Source: Maricaulis sp048269565 (lineage in GTDB: Bacteria; Pseudomonadota; Alphaproteobacteria; Caulobacterales; Maricaulaceae). From it: DNA of 64,000 bases. This document shows, piece by piece, positions 1 to 8,375 of the stretch. A program made the position numbers and the translations under genes. The stretch is from positions 310,001-374,000 of the forward strand of contig NZ_JBLXIK010000002.1 of the NCBI RefSeq assembly GCF_048269565.1. The letters are read 5' to 3'. Positions within the stretch are counted from its first letter, which is position 1. Each line of letters starts with the position of its first letter. Under the pieces are notes generated by a model. The model saw only the letters and a program-made list of their open reading frames with translations. It searched no databases and had not been told where the DNA came from.

Positions 1-1482
1 TCCGGCCGCGATGTGCGCGAGACCTTTGCCCGCATGGCGATGGATGATGCAGAGACCGTGGCGCTGGTCGCCGGCGGTCACACCTTCGGCAAATGCCATG
101 GGGCCGGCGATGCCGCCCTGGTCGGTCCGGAGCCGGAAGCGGCGCCGATCGAGCAGATGGGGCTGGGCTGGAAGAGCTCATATGGCAGTGGCAAGGCCGG
201 CGATGCGATCGGCAGCGGTATTGAAGGTGCCTGGAAAACCAATCCGACCCAATGGGATATGGGCTATCTCAATATCCTGTTCAAATACGAGTGGGAATTG
301 TGCAAGAGCCCGGCCGGTGCCCACCAATGGCATCCCAAGGATTGTGAAGAGTCCGACATGATCGTCGACGCCTTCGACCCGTCAAAGAAACACCGTCCGA
401 TGATGACCACGGCGGACCTCTCTTTGCGCTTCGACCCGATCTATGAGCCGATCGCGCGCCGCTATCAGCAAGACCCGCAGGCCTTCGCCGATGCCTTTGC
501 CCGCGCCTGGTTCAAGCTGACCCACCGCGATATGGGCCCGGTCTCGCGCTATCTCGGACCGGAAGTGCCCTCCGAGGAACTGATCTGGCAGGATCCGGTG
601 CCGGCAGCGCCGAAGAAGACGCTGAAGGACCGGGAGATTGCCCGGCTGAAGTCGGAAATTCTCGCTTCGGATCTGAGCGTGTCCGAACTGGTGCGCACGG
701 CCTGGGCCTCGGCCTCGACCTTCCGCGGTTCCGATATGCGCGGCGGCGCCAATGGCGCGCGTATCCGCCTCGCACCGCAAAAGGACTGGACCGTCAACCA
801 GCCGGCGGAACTGGCCCGCGTGCTGCACATTCTCGAGGGTATCCAGGCGAATTTCGGGGCCGACAAGGTCTCGATCGCTGATCTGATCGTTCTTGGCGGT
901 TGTGCCGGCGTCGAGGCGGCGGCCGCCAAGGCCGGGCATAAGGTCTCCGTGCCCTTCACCCCGGGCCGGACCGATGCCAGCCAGGCGCAGACGGACGTGG
1001 AGTCCTTCGAGCCGCTTGAGCCGAAATCGGATGGGTTCCGGAACTACCTGGCGCAGCGTTATGACCGGCCAGCCGAGGAGTTGCTGGTCGACCGGGCGCA
1101 ATTGCTCACCCTGACCGCGCCGGAAATGACAATCCTGGTCGGCGGGCTGCGTGTGCTCGGGGCCAATGTCGGCGACAGCCAGCACGGCGTCTTTACCGAC
1201 AGGCCGGGCACGCTGAGCAATGACTTTTTCGTCAATCTGCTCGACATGGACACCCAGTGGGTGCCGGTCGCCGGCTCCGAGGACACCTTCGAAGGCCGCG
1301 AACGCGCGACCGGCAAGGTGAAATGGAGCGCCAGCCGCGTTGATCTCGTGTTCGGCTCCAACTCCCAATTGCGGGCGCTGTCCGAGGTCTATGCCGCATC
1401 CGATGCCAGCGAGACCTTTGCCAAGGCCTTCGTGAAGGTCTGGGACAAGGTGATGAATCTGGATCGTTTCGATCTGCATTGA
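1..1482 (+). CDS. katG: Catalase-peroxidase KatG (5' end missing)
   Basis: Bifunctional heme catalase-peroxidase that removes hydrogen peroxide. The reading frame is open at the left edge, so only the last 493 residues are present; the family is usually about 720-750 residues. The visible part starts just before the proximal heme ligand, the His in GGHTFGKCHGAG (about residue 27 of the fragment). The first Met of RMAM (residue 12) lies 15 residues before it, matching the Met of the Met-Tyr-Trp crosslink in KatG enzymes; the Tyr and Trp partners and the distal His/Arg lie outside the window. The second half is the heme-free C-terminal peroxidase-like domain, ending in a normal KatG tail. A rho-independent terminator follows 33 bases after the stop. 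The upstream regulatory region is not visible. Confidence 0.97.
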   Translation, partial: SGRDVRETFARMAMDDAETVALVAGGHTFGKCHGAGDAALVGPEPEAAPIEQMGLGWKSSYGSGKAGDAIGSGIEGAWKTNPTQWDMGYLNILFKYEWELCKSPAGAHQWHPKDCEESDMIVDAFDPSKKHRPMMTTADLSLRFDPIYEPIARRYQQDPQAFADAFARAWFKLTHRDMGPVSRYLGPEVPSEELIWQDPVPAAPKKTLKDREIARLKSEILASDLSVSELVRTAWASASTFRGSDMRGGANGARIRLAPQKDWTVNQPAELARVLHILEGIQANFGADKVSIADLIVLGGCAGVEAAAAKAGHKVSVPFTPGRTDASQAQTDVESFEPLEPKSDGFRNYLAQRYDRPAEELLVDRAQLLTLTAPEMTILVGGLRVLGANVGDSQHGVFTDRPGTLSNDFFVNLLDMDTQWVPVAGSEDTFEGRERATGKVKWSASRVDLVFGSNSQLRALSEVYAASDASETFAKAFVKVWDKVMNLDRFDLH

Positions 1483-1515
1483 TCCTGGCAGCCGCCTGGC
1501 GTGACCGCATGAAAG

Positions 1516-1544
1516 GAGCGGGCCCTTCCGGGTCCGCTCTTTTT
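1516..1544 (+). terminator. Rho-independent terminator after katG
   Basis: GAGCGGGCCC (1516-1525), loop TTCC, then GGGTCCGCTC (1530-1539): a 10-bp stem with one G-U pair, followed by TTTTT. It ends the katG transcript. Confidence 0.88.
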
Positions 1545-1621
1545 GCATCCGGCCGCCGGCATGGGGCCCTGCGCCGAAAGGTCGCCTTCCCAGTGACGGC
1601 AAAACCCGGTCATCTGGAGCG

Positions 1622-2203
1622 ATGAGAACCGTCGTCGAAACTTGGCCCGCTGCGAGCGGCGGCATCCCTGACCCGGCCGGACCCTTCACCATGGATGCCG
1701 AGCTGGCGCCCAATCGCTCCCTGCCCAATCCTGCCTTCACCGTGCTGATGTTGACGCTGGCGGGTGTCTCCTTCTTCTCGGGCATCCTGTTCGTTTCAAT
1801 GGGGGCCTGGCCGGTGATGCCGTTCTTCGGGCTCGACGCGCTGCTGGTCTGGTTTGCCTTTCGCACCTCCTATCGTGATGGCCGGGCGCGGGAATGGGTG
1901 CGGGTCGGCGCGCGCGAGATCGCGGTGACGCGCCAGCATCCCACCGGCCATCTGCGCCAATACCGTCTGCCGACGGCCTGGGCGAAGCTGCGCCATCTCA
2001 ACAAGGGTGAGCACCACAGCCAGGTCGTGCTGGTGCAACAGGGCCGTGTCCTGGTGCTTGGCGCCTTTCTGAGCCCGAAAGAGCGCGACGCGTTCGCGGC
2101 GGCGCTGGGGGCGGCGATCGAGAAGGCGCGCACCTCGCCCTTCCTGCAGCATGTCCGCGACCAGGCGCAAGAATCGGGTGGCGAGCGATCCAACCCGGCC
2201 TAA
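1622..2203 (+). CDS. DUF2244 family integral membrane protein
   Basis: Protein of 193 residues with two membrane segments (about 38-58 and 62-81) separated by GAWPVMPFFGLD, then a soluble C-terminal half of about 110 residues. The NRSLPNPAF lead-in and the GAWPV turn between the helices are the signature of DUF2244, a widespread proteobacterial family of unknown function. The ATG at 1622 has a CTGGAG ribosome site just upstream; an internal ATG at 1691 (MDAELAPNRSL) is an alternative that would drop a non-conserved leader. It ends 9 bases before the alkyltransferase gene and may share its transcript. No function can be assigned. Confidence 0.8.
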   Translation: MRTVVETWPAASGGIPDPAGPFTMDAELAPNRSLPNPAFTVLMLTLAGVSFFSGILFVSMGAWPVMPFFGLDALLVWFAFRTSYRDGRAREWVRVGAREIAVTRQHPTGHLRQYRLPTAWAKLRHLNKGEHHSQVVLVQQGRVLVLGAFLSPKERDAFAAALGAAIEKARTSPFLQHVRDQAQESGGERSNPA

Positions 2204-2212
2204 ACTCGCCCC

Positions 2213-3061
2213 ATGACCGCTGAAATCTACACTCTCGACGCTGCCGCCCGCGATTTTGATCGCGTCTCGGATGCGCTCGCCTTTCTTGGCGACCATTGGC
2301 AGAACCATCCCGATCTCGACGCCGCCGCTGCCGCCGCCGGCCTGTCGCCGCACCACTTCCAGCGCATCTTCACGCGCTGGGTCGGGGTCAGTCCGAAGAA
2401 ATATGTCGGCGCGCTGGCCCATGGCGCGGCCCGCGCGGCTCTCGATGGTGGTGCGTGTGTGCTTGATGCCACATTCGAGGCCGGCCTGTCCGGGCCCGGG
2501 CGGTTGCACGACCTTTTCATCGCCCACGAGGCGGTGACGCCCGGCGAGGCGCGGCGCCGCGGGGCGGGGCTGGACTTTGTCTGGGGCGCGGCGCCGACGC
2601 CGTTTGGCGAGGCGGTCTTCCTGATCGCGCAGCGCGGGCTTTCCGCGCTGGCCTTCGCAGATCCGGACCCCGAAGGCGGTTTCGCCGATCTCGAGGCGCG
2701 TTATCCGGCCGCCAATTACCGCCGTGATGATGATCTCGCGCGGCAATGGGCGGAGCGCATTTTCGCTGCGGCGCCGGGCGAGCCGATCCCGCTGGCGCTC
2801 TACGGCACGCCCTGGCAGCGCCAGGTCTGGCGCGCCCTGCTCAATATCCCGGCGGGCGCGACGACGACCTATAAATCCATCGCCGACGCCGTCGGTTCGG
2901 CCAAGGCCTCGCGCGCGGTCGGTGCGGCCGTTGGCGCCAATCCGGTTTCCTGGCTGATTCCCTGCCACCGCGTCCTCGCCAGCAACGGGCTTTTGACCGG
3001 CTACCATTGGGGTGTCGATCGCAAGCGCGCCATGCTCGCCTATGAGGCCGCGAGGGGGTAA
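2213..3061 (+). CDS. Ada-type AraC-domain / methylated-DNA-cysteine methyltransferase
   Basis: Suicide DNA repair protein that takes the alkyl group from O6-alkylguanine (or O4-alkylthymine) onto its own cysteine. Residues about 17-115 form an AraC-type helix-turn-helix domain. Residues about 125-280 are the Ogt/AGT domain, with the active-site Cys251 in the IPCHR motif and the preceding SRAVGAAVGANP helix. The N-terminal zinc and phosphotriester domain of E. coli Ada (Cys38 region) is absent, so this is the shortened Ada form common in alphaproteobacteria; whether it still acts as a transcriptional activator is not known from sequence. The start ATG lies 9 bases after the DUF2244 stop. An alkB homologue lies about 9 kb away. 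Confidence 0.93.
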   Translation: MTAEIYTLDAAARDFDRVSDALAFLGDHWQNHPDLDAAAAAAGLSPHHFQRIFTRWVGVSPKKYVGALAHGAARAALDGGACVLDATFEAGLSGPGRLHDLFIAHEAVTPGEARRRGAGLDFVWGAAPTPFGEAVFLIAQRGLSALAFADPDPEGGFADLEARYPAANYRRDDDLARQWAERIFAAAPGEPIPLALYGTPWQRQVWRALLNIPAGATTTYKSIADAVGSAKASRAVGAAVGANPVSWLIPCHRVLASNGLLTGYHWGVDRKRAMLAYEAARG

Positions 3062-3070
3062 AAGGGGGGC

Positions 3071-3640
3071 ATGGACTGGACCCTCTATATCGTCGCCCTG
3101 ATCATCTTCACCATCTGCGCCTCGCTGCTGTCGCGCTGGCTGGCGGCGCGGATCAACCTGACCGCTGACGCGCGCGCCGAATATACCGAACGCCTCGAGA
3201 CCAAGCCCGGCACGATCAAGGGCGTCGACGAGGCGGTGTTCGTGAAACTCTATGTCGGCGCGCACGAGCCGCGCTGGGCGCTGTATATCCCGATCGCGCT
3301 GCTGGCTGCGACCGTGTCGACCCCGGTCGTGGCGATCGCGCTGACGGCCTTCTGGCCGGTCTTCACCGCGATGCTCGATGGCGGACCTTGGTATGATGTC
3401 GGCTATTATCCGTGGATGTTCTACATGTTCTTCGGCTTTTGCGGCCTGTGGGCGCTGTGCGCTGCCGTGGTGGCGCGCATTCACCATGCCCGCGCCCCGG
3501 AAGCCTTCCAGCCCGCCCTGGCCCGCGCCCGCGGCGAGCCGCTCGATGATGTCGTCATCAAGCGCGGCCGCCCGAAATGGGCAGTTCGTGCGCGGCCCGA
3601 CCCGACCCCCGAATCCAAATCGGCAGCAAAGAGCGAATAG
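3071..3640 (+). CDS. Hypothetical membrane protein
   Basis: Protein of 189 residues that I do not recognise. An N-terminal hydrophobic segment (about 4-22) is followed by a short polar stretch. Two further hydrophobic regions follow (about 70-101, long enough for one or two helices, and 114-135), the second rich in aromatic residues and Met (YYPWMFYMFFGFCGLW). The tail is basic and proline-rich, so probably cytosolic. It sits 9 bases after the alkyltransferase gene and its stop directly abuts the ATG of the glyoxalase gene, so the three are probably one transcript. Confidence 0.7.
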   Translation: MDWTLYIVALIIFTICASLLSRWLAARINLTADARAEYTERLETKPGTIKGVDEAVFVKLYVGAHEPRWALYIPIALLAATVSTPVVAIALTAFWPVFTAMLDGGPWYDVGYYPWMFYMFFGFCGLWALCAAVVARIHHARAPEAFQPALARARGEPLDDVVIKRGRPKWAVRARPDPTPESKSAAKSE

Positions 3641-4099
3641 ATGGAATTCCTGCACACCATGGTCCGCGTTTCCGACGTCGATGCCAGCCTGCGCTTTTAC
3701 TGCGACGGGCTTGGCCTCAAGGAAATCAGCCGTTTCGACAGCGAGCCGGGCCGCTTCACCCTGATTTACCTCGCCACACCCGAGGATATCGCCCGCGCCG
3801 GCTATAGCGGCGGACCGCTCCCGGCCGGCCTGCCCTGCGTCGAGCTGACCCATAACTGGGATCCGGAAACCTATGAGGGCGGACGCAATTTCGGGCATCT
3901 CGCCTATCGCGTTGCCGATATCTACGCCACCTGCGCCCATCTCGATGCCATGGGCTATCTCATCTCCCGCCCGCCACGCGACGGCCATATGGCCTTCGTG
4001 CGCTCACCGGATCTGATCTCGGTCGAACTGTTGCAAAAGGGCAAAAGCCTGCCGCCGCAGGAGCCGTGGGCGTCGATGGAGAATACCGGGAGCTGGTAG
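3641..4099 (+). CDS. gloA: Lactoylglutathione lyase (glyoxalase I)
   Basis: Glyoxalase I isomerises the hemithioacetal of methylglyoxal and glutathione to S-lactoylglutathione, the first step in methylglyoxal detoxification in the cytosol. The 152-residue protein has two beta-alpha-beta-beta-beta modules of the VOC fold. The four metal ligands line up with E. coli GloA: His5, Glu68 (CVELTHNWD), His86 (NFGHLAYR) and Glu129 (LISVELLQKG). The length is slightly above the usual 135-145 because of a short C-terminal tail. The start codon follows the previous stop without a gap. The glutathione synthetase gene gshB is in the same window at 25.3 kb. Confidence 0.93.
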   Translation: MEFLHTMVRVSDVDASLRFYCDGLGLKEISRFDSEPGRFTLIYLATPEDIARAGYSGGPLPAGLPCVELTHNWDPETYEGGRNFGHLAYRVADIYATCAHLDAMGYLISRPPRDGHMAFVRSPDLISVELLQKGKSLPPQEPWASMENTGSW

Positions 4100-4780
4100 C
4101 TACCCGTCCCGCTGCATGTCCTCGAACCGCTTGCCGGGCTCGTCTTCGAAGCTTTCGGCGAGAACGGTGAGGCGTTCGATTCTGTCAGTGCGGAAATGGC
4201 GGAAATCATTGCGCAGTTCGCACCAGGCTGTCAGCAGCCAGACGCGGCCGAAACAGGTCAGCGCCAGCGGGCGGATGATGCGTGTTGTCGCCTCGTCATT
4301 GAGCGAGTTGTAGCGCACCCGCAATTTGCGGCGGCCGGCGATGGCATTGCGCACCGGGCCGAAGGCGTCCGGGCGCACGGTCTCGTCGAGGAAGGCGGCA
4401 AACAGCGGCGCCGATTTCAACCGCTCGCGATGGGTATCGGGCAGGGCGTGCTCGATCTTCGACAACGCTTCGGACGCTGCCGTCGCGAGATCCCGATCAG
4501 CGGTGGCGCGCACGAAGCGGGCCCCCAGCGCGAGGGCGTCGAGCTGTTCATAGCTGAAGGTGATCGGCGGCAGATCAAAGCCGGGCCGCAAGACATAGCC
4601 GACGCCGGCCTCGCCATCGATTGGCGCGCCGGAGCCGATCAGATGCGCGATGTCGCGATAGATGGTGCGTTCGGAGACCTCGAACCGGCGCCCCATATCC
4701 TGGGCCGTAACCGCGCCGGGCGCAGCCTGGCGCAGGGCCTGGATGATGCGGATTAATCGTTCGGCACGACGCACTGACAT
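4100..4780 (-). CDS. YafY-type HTH/WYL transcriptional regulator
   Basis: Regulator of 226 residues. Residues 1-60 form a DeoR-like winged helix-turn-helix (RFEVSERTIYRDIAHL); residues about 135-210 form a WYL ligand-sensing domain (RVRYNSLNDEATTRII, then RPLALTCFGRVWLLTAWC). Most members are single-gene repressors or activators that act on a divergent neighbour. Here the divergent neighbour is the small ABM-fold protein at 4949, across a 168-base intergenic region that contains direct repeats (see separate entry). The ligand is unknown. It converges tail to tail with gloA: the gloA stop and this stop are adjacent. Confidence 0.85.
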   Translation of the reverse strand: MSVRRAERLIRIIQALRQAAPGAVTAQDMGRRFEVSERTIYRDIAHLIGSGAPIDGEAGVGYVLRPGFDLPPITFSYEQLDALALGARFVRATADRDLATAASEALSKIEHALPDTHRERLKSAPLFAAFLDETVRPDAFGPVRNAIAGRRKLRVRYNSLNDEATTRIIRPLALTCFGRVWLLTAWCELRNDFRHFRTDRIERLTVLAESFEDEPGKRFEDMQRDG

Positions 4781-4803
4781 CCCCTGACGCCATTTCTGTA
4801 CGG

Positions 4804-4902
4804 CCGTAGACTGTCAGTATTCTCGGTCACGTGCAAGCCAAGTTTTGCGTGCGCCCGTAGACTTGAAGCCCATCGAATGTCTCCTGACGTCAAGCTGTCA
4901 GT
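4804..4902. promoter_or_regulatory. Divergent control region with two pairs of direct repeats
   Basis: Between the WYL regulator and the ABM-fold gene, CCGTAGACT occurs twice (4804-4812 and 4855-4863) and CTGTCAGT occurs twice (4811-4818 and 4895-4902). In the first copy the two motifs overlap. Repeated sites in the region between a regulator and its divergent neighbour are consistent with operators. I could not place convincing -35/-10 pairs. Confidence 0.4.
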
Positions 4903-4948
4903 CGAGGTGCGTTAAGGTCCTGCATGTCGAAACACAGGAGCCCGGAGC

Positions 4949-5233
4949 ATGACCGTATTCGAAATCGTGACATATACTGTCAAAAACACACAAGCTGCTG
5001 AAATATCCCGTGAAACGGCCCAGTCGGCGCTCGCGGCCTATCCAGGCTTCATTGGCTGGACCCGCTACGCAACGGCTGAGGACAACCGGCATTTCGTCGA
5101 TCAGGTTGAGTGGGCCACGCTCGCCGATGCGAAATCGGCGCAAATTGCCTTCATGAGTGACCCGGAAATGGCGGACTTCATCGCGGCGATCGACACCGTA
5201 TTGGCAATGTCGCACGTGAAACAGCTTACCTAG
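4949..5233 (+). CDS. Small ABM-like (dimeric alpha/beta barrel) protein
   Basis: Protein of 94 residues. Its pattern of FEIVTYTVK strand, AYPGFIGWTRYAT, central DQVEWATLADAKSA and a C-terminal helix resembles the ferredoxin-like fold of antibiotic-biosynthesis-monooxygenase (ABM) and related dimeric alpha/beta-barrel proteins. Members range from heme-degrading enzymes to quinone monooxygenases and proteins of unknown role; no catalytic residue can be named here. A good ribosome site (CAGGAGCCCGGAGC) precedes the ATG. It is transcribed away from the WYL regulator, which probably controls it. Its 3' end overlaps the dapB 3' end by 4 bases in convergent orientation. Confidence 0.75.
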   Translation: MTVFEIVTYTVKNTQAAEISRETAQSALAAYPGFIGWTRYATAEDNRHFVDQVEWATLADAKSAQIAFMSDPEMADFIAAIDTVLAMSHVKQLT

Positions 5234-6057
5234 GCCTTAACAACATCTTGCATCGAATACCGGCCCGGTTCGCGGCCCACGCCCTCCTGGCACATCCAGC
5301 GTACGGCCGCGATGGCGCCGCGGGCGAAGATGCGGCGGTCGTGGGCGCGGTGGCTGATGCTGATCTCTTCCATGTCGGCGAGAAAGCGGACCTGGTGTTC
5401 GCCGATAATGCTGCCGCCGCGGCTGGCGGCATAACCAATCGAGCCGGGCCGACGCGGGCCGGTCACGCCTTCGCGGGCGGTCACGGCGAGGGCTTCATGA
5501 TTGACCCCGCGCCCCTTGGCGGCGGCGTGCCCGAGCAGCAGGGCTGTTCCGGAGGGCGCATCGGCCTTGAGCCGGTGGTGGGTTTCGGAAATCTCGATAT
5601 CCCAGTCCTTTGCCGGCAGGGCTGCAGCCTGTTCGACCAGGGCTTCAACAACCGCGATGCCGAGCGAGAAATTACCGGCCATCAGAATCGGCACGCGATT
5701 GGACGCGGTGTTCAGCCGCTTCAGCTGGGCTGCCGTGAAGCCGGTCACGCCGGTCACCAGGCCACAGCTACGCCCCTGCACCGCCATGCGCTCGGCGACC
5801 GAGACGGTCATCGCCGGCATGCTGGCATCGATCACGACATCGCTGAGCTCAAGCGCATCCTCGAACGAGACGGTTGTCTCGCAGCCGGCGGGTTCGCGGT
5901 CGAGCATGACGCCGATATCCTCGCCGAGATAGGAGGACTGGCTGCGTACGATGGCGGCAACCAGTTTCATGTCGGGTGCGTCGAGGACAGCCGCGCAGAT
6001 CGCGCGTCCCAGCCGGCCGGTGGATCCCAGAACAGTCACTTTGATGGACGGCTTCAA
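5230..6057 (-). CDS. dapB: 4-hydroxy-tetrahydrodipicolinate reductase
   Basis: DapB reduces 4-hydroxy-tetrahydrodipicolinate with NAD(P)H in the lysine and diaminopimelate pathway, which supplies peptidoglycan precursors. The 275-residue protein shows the N-terminal nucleotide-binding GSTGRLG (residues 11-17) and the catalytic signature ETHHRLKADAPSGTA, with the His pair at 160-161 and the Lys at 164. Length is normal (about 265-275). The start overlaps the stop of the upstream membrane-protein gene by 4 bases (ATGA), so the two are translationally coupled. Confidence 0.96.
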   Translation of the reverse strand: MKPSIKVTVLGSTGRLGRAICAAVLDAPDMKLVAAIVRSQSSYLGEDIGVMLDREPAGCETTVSFEDALELSDVVIDASMPAMTVSVAERMAVQGRSCGLVTGVTGFTAAQLKRLNTASNRVPILMAGNFSLGIAVVEALVEQAAALPAKDWDIEISETHHRLKADAPSGTALLLGHAAAKGRGVNHEALAVTAREGVTGPRRPGSIGYAASRGGSIIGEHQVRFLADMEEISISHRAHDRRIFARGAIAAVRWMCQEGVGREPGRYSMQDVVKA

Positions 6058-7139
6058 AATGGGCCTCCGTAAATGATGCGATCAGCAAATGTTTCAAACA
6101 GATAGGAGCCGAGAATCGGCAAGGTCGGGATCAGGATATAGAGGCTGAAGCGCAGCGTCACCGAGGTCGAAATCGGCCATTCGGGACGGCGCTCGACCCA
6201 GACTTCATAATCGGTCAGCCCGGCCAGCGCTGTGGCGGCGAGGTCATCGCCCTCGAAGGCGCGCTGCCTGGCCGCGGCCATATGGCGATGCACCTCGGCC
6301 AGCTCTGCAGCCTTGGCCGCGTGGACTTTGCGCTGGATCGGGCGGACCGCATTGGTCAGCGCTACCGCGCCGCCCAGCACCGCGAGGCCAATACCGGGTA
6401 TGGCAATCCAGGCCTGGCGTGGATCGGCGACGAACAGGAGCAGGACGGCGGCCATCACCAGCCAGGAACCGGCGGCGGAGAGCCCGATGCGTCCGAAAAT
6501 ATCCAGCCGTTCGAGATGGTAGAGGTCGATCATGACATGGCGGTCGATCAGCTTTCGCATTTCCCGGCCTTCGCGCGCCAGGCTGAGCCCGGCGCGCAAG
6601 CCGACGGCATAGAGCCAGGGCGAGAACAACAGGAACCACAGTCCGATCGACTGGACGTATTGCAGCGGGGTGACGGCCTCGGCCTTCGTCATGACAACGT
6701 TGAACGCCAGACCGCCGGCGAGGCCGAACGCAGTCAGGAGCCAGTAGTGGCGCCGCCAGGACAGCGGTACCCCGTCGCACAAGGCGTTCGCGGATGCACT
6801 CCCCTGCGGATCGATCGTGCGGATAAGGGCCGCGCGCTCCGTTTCCCAGCGGCGGCGGCCGACCTGGGTGAGGGCAATCCCGGTTGTCAGGATCATCGAA
6901 AGCACAAAGCCGATCCAGCTGACCGTATTCAGCTGCCAGGCCCCGGCGGCATTGATATAGCCAAGATGTGGCCGCCCCGTCAGCTCGGCAATCAGGGCAA
7001 AACTGCCGAAAGCGACCACGAAAATCGCGAGTGTGGTGCCCCAGAAGCCCAGCGGCGACCAACGGTAAAGGGCGGTCTCGGCCGGGATGAAGCGGTCCAG
7101 ATCCAGCGCGTGTTCAGGTGTGGCGTCGCTTTCCGTCAT
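6054..7139 (-). CDS. Hypothetical multi-spanning membrane protein upstream of dapB
   Basis: Protein of 361 residues that I do not recognise. Hydrophobic segments are visible at about 30-52, 72-93, 130-150, 163-185, two in 218-262 and one near the C-terminus (about 330-350). A long soluble region rich in Ala, Arg and Glu (about 265-325, AEVHRHMAAARQRAFEG) lies before the last helix. No catalytic motif is seen. The ATGA overlap with dapB argues for co-expression, but a role in lysine synthesis would be a guess. Confidence 0.75.
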   Translation of the reverse strand: MTESDATPEHALDLDRFIPAETALYRWSPLGFWGTTLAIFVVAFGSFALIAELTGRPHLGYINAAGAWQLNTVSWIGFVLSMILTTGIALTQVGRRRWETERAALIRTIDPQGSASANALCDGVPLSWRRHYWLLTAFGLAGGLAFNVVMTKAEAVTPLQYVQSIGLWFLLFSPWLYAVGLRAGLSLAREGREMRKLIDRHVMIDLYHLERLDIFGRIGLSAAGSWLVMAAVLLLFVADPRQAWIAIPGIGLAVLGGAVALTNAVRPIQRKVHAAKAAELAEVHRHMAAARQRAFEGDDLAATALAGLTDYEVWVERRPEWPISTSVTLRFSLYILIPTLPILGSYLFETFADRIIYGGPF

Positions 7140-7199
7140 GCCGGGCAGATTAGGCTGCGCCGGGCGCGCGTGTCACGCGTGCTTTTGCTCTGGCCTGCC

Positions 7200-8375
7200 T
7201 CAGGCGTTGGGGCGCCCGTCATCGGTGGTGACGTCGTTCCAGAACTGTTTCACCTTGTGGAAGAAGCCGTCGCTATCAGGGTTGCAGCCCTCACCGGACA
7301 GGGAGCAGAACTCCTTCAGGAGCTCCTTCTGGCGATCACACAGATTGCGCGGGGTCTCGACGAAGAGTTCGATCACCATATCGCCGCGCGGACCGCCACG
7401 CAGACGCGGCATGCCCTTGCCACGCAGGCGCATGCGGCGGCCGGTCTGGGCGCCGGCCGGGATTTTCAGCTCGGCCTTGCCGCCATCAATGGTCGGCACT
7501 TCGATCGTCGCACCCAGTGCGGCGGAGACCATCGAGGCGGGCGTGCGGCAATAGAGATTGGGTCCGTCGCGCTCGAATAATTCGTGCGGCTTGGCCGAGA
7601 GGAAGAGATAGAGATCGCCGCGCGGACCACCGCGGGCCCCGGCCTCGCCTTCGCCGGCGAGACGGATACGGGTGCCGTCTTCGACGCCGGCCGGGATATT
7701 GACGGTCAGGGTACGGTTCTTGCGCACGCGGCCGACACCATCGCAGTCCTGACACGGGGTTTTGACGTATTGGCCGCGGCCGCCACACTGCGGGCAGGTC
7801 TGTTCCATCGTGAACAGGCCCTGGGAACGGCGGATGCGGCCGGCACCATGACAGGTCGGGCAGGTTTCCAGCTCGGTGCCCGGCTCATTGCCCTGGCCGT
7901 CGCAGCGCTCGCAATTCATCGCCGTCGGCACGGTGATGGTGGTTTCCTTGCCGGTGAAGGCATCTTCCAGCGACACTTCGAGATCGAAGCGCAGATCATT
8001 GCCGCGCGCCGGCCCGGTATGGCTGCCACCGCGGCGTCCGCCGCCCCGTCCGAAGGCATCGCCGAACACCTGTTCGAAAATATCGGCAAATTCAGCCGCA
8101 CCGCCGGCCCCGAACGGGCCCTGGCCGCCATAGCCGCCATTGCCACCCTGCTCGAAAGCAGCATGGCCCATGCGATCATAGGCGGCGCGCTTGTCAGCAT
8201 CTGACAGGATGGCATAGGCCTCGCCAACTTCCTTGAACTTGGCCTCGGCGGCGTCGTCGCCCGGATTGCGGTCCGGGTGAAATTCCATCGCCAGCTTGCG
8301 ATAAGCGACCTTCAGGGTCTTCTCATCGGCCGACTTGGTCACACCAAGGATTTCGTAGAAGTCACGCTTGCTCAT
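7200..8375 (-). CDS. dnaJ: Chaperone DnaJ
   Basis: Hsp40 co-chaperone that delivers unfolded substrates to DnaK and stimulates its ATPase. All domains are present in order: J domain with HPD at residues 33-35; Gly/Phe linker; four CxxCxGxG zinc repeats (CERCDGQG, CPTCHGAG, CPQCGGRG, CQDCDGVG); and the C-terminal substrate domains. The length of 391 is normal. The start overlaps the stop of the FkbM methyltransferase gene by one base (TAATG), so translation is coupled to that gene rather than directly to dnaK. Confidence 0.98.
   Translation of the reverse strand: MSKRDFYEILGVTKSADEKTLKVAYRKLAMEFHPDRNPGDDAAEAKFKEVGEAYAILSDADKRAAYDRMGHAAFEQGGNGGYGGQGPFGAGGAAEFADIFEQVFGDAFGRGGGRRGGSHTGPARGNDLRFDLEVSLEDAFTGKETTITVPTAMNCERCDGQGNEPGTELETCPTCHGAGRIRRSQGLFTMEQTCPQCGGRGQYVKTPCQDCDGVGRVRKNRTLTVNIPAGVEDGTRIRLAGEGEAGARGGPRGDLYLFLSAKPHELFERDGPNLYCRTPASMVSAALGATIEVPTIDGGKAELKIPAGAQTGRRMRLRGKGMPRLRGGPRGDMVIELFVETPRNLCDRQKELLKEFCSLSGEGCNPDSDGFFHKVKQFWNDVTTDDGRPNA

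Noticed and set aside
1796..3988. 730-codon minus-strand frame opposite the DUF2244, Ada-type and glyoxalase genes
   Set aside because: Covers several real genes on the other strand and has no conserved features.
7164..7186. Terminator-like hairpin GCGCGCGT-GTC-ACGCGTGC followed by TTTT on the plus strand
   Set aside because: No plus-strand gene reads into it; on the minus strand, where the genes are, there is no U-run. Probably a chance GC-rich dyad.
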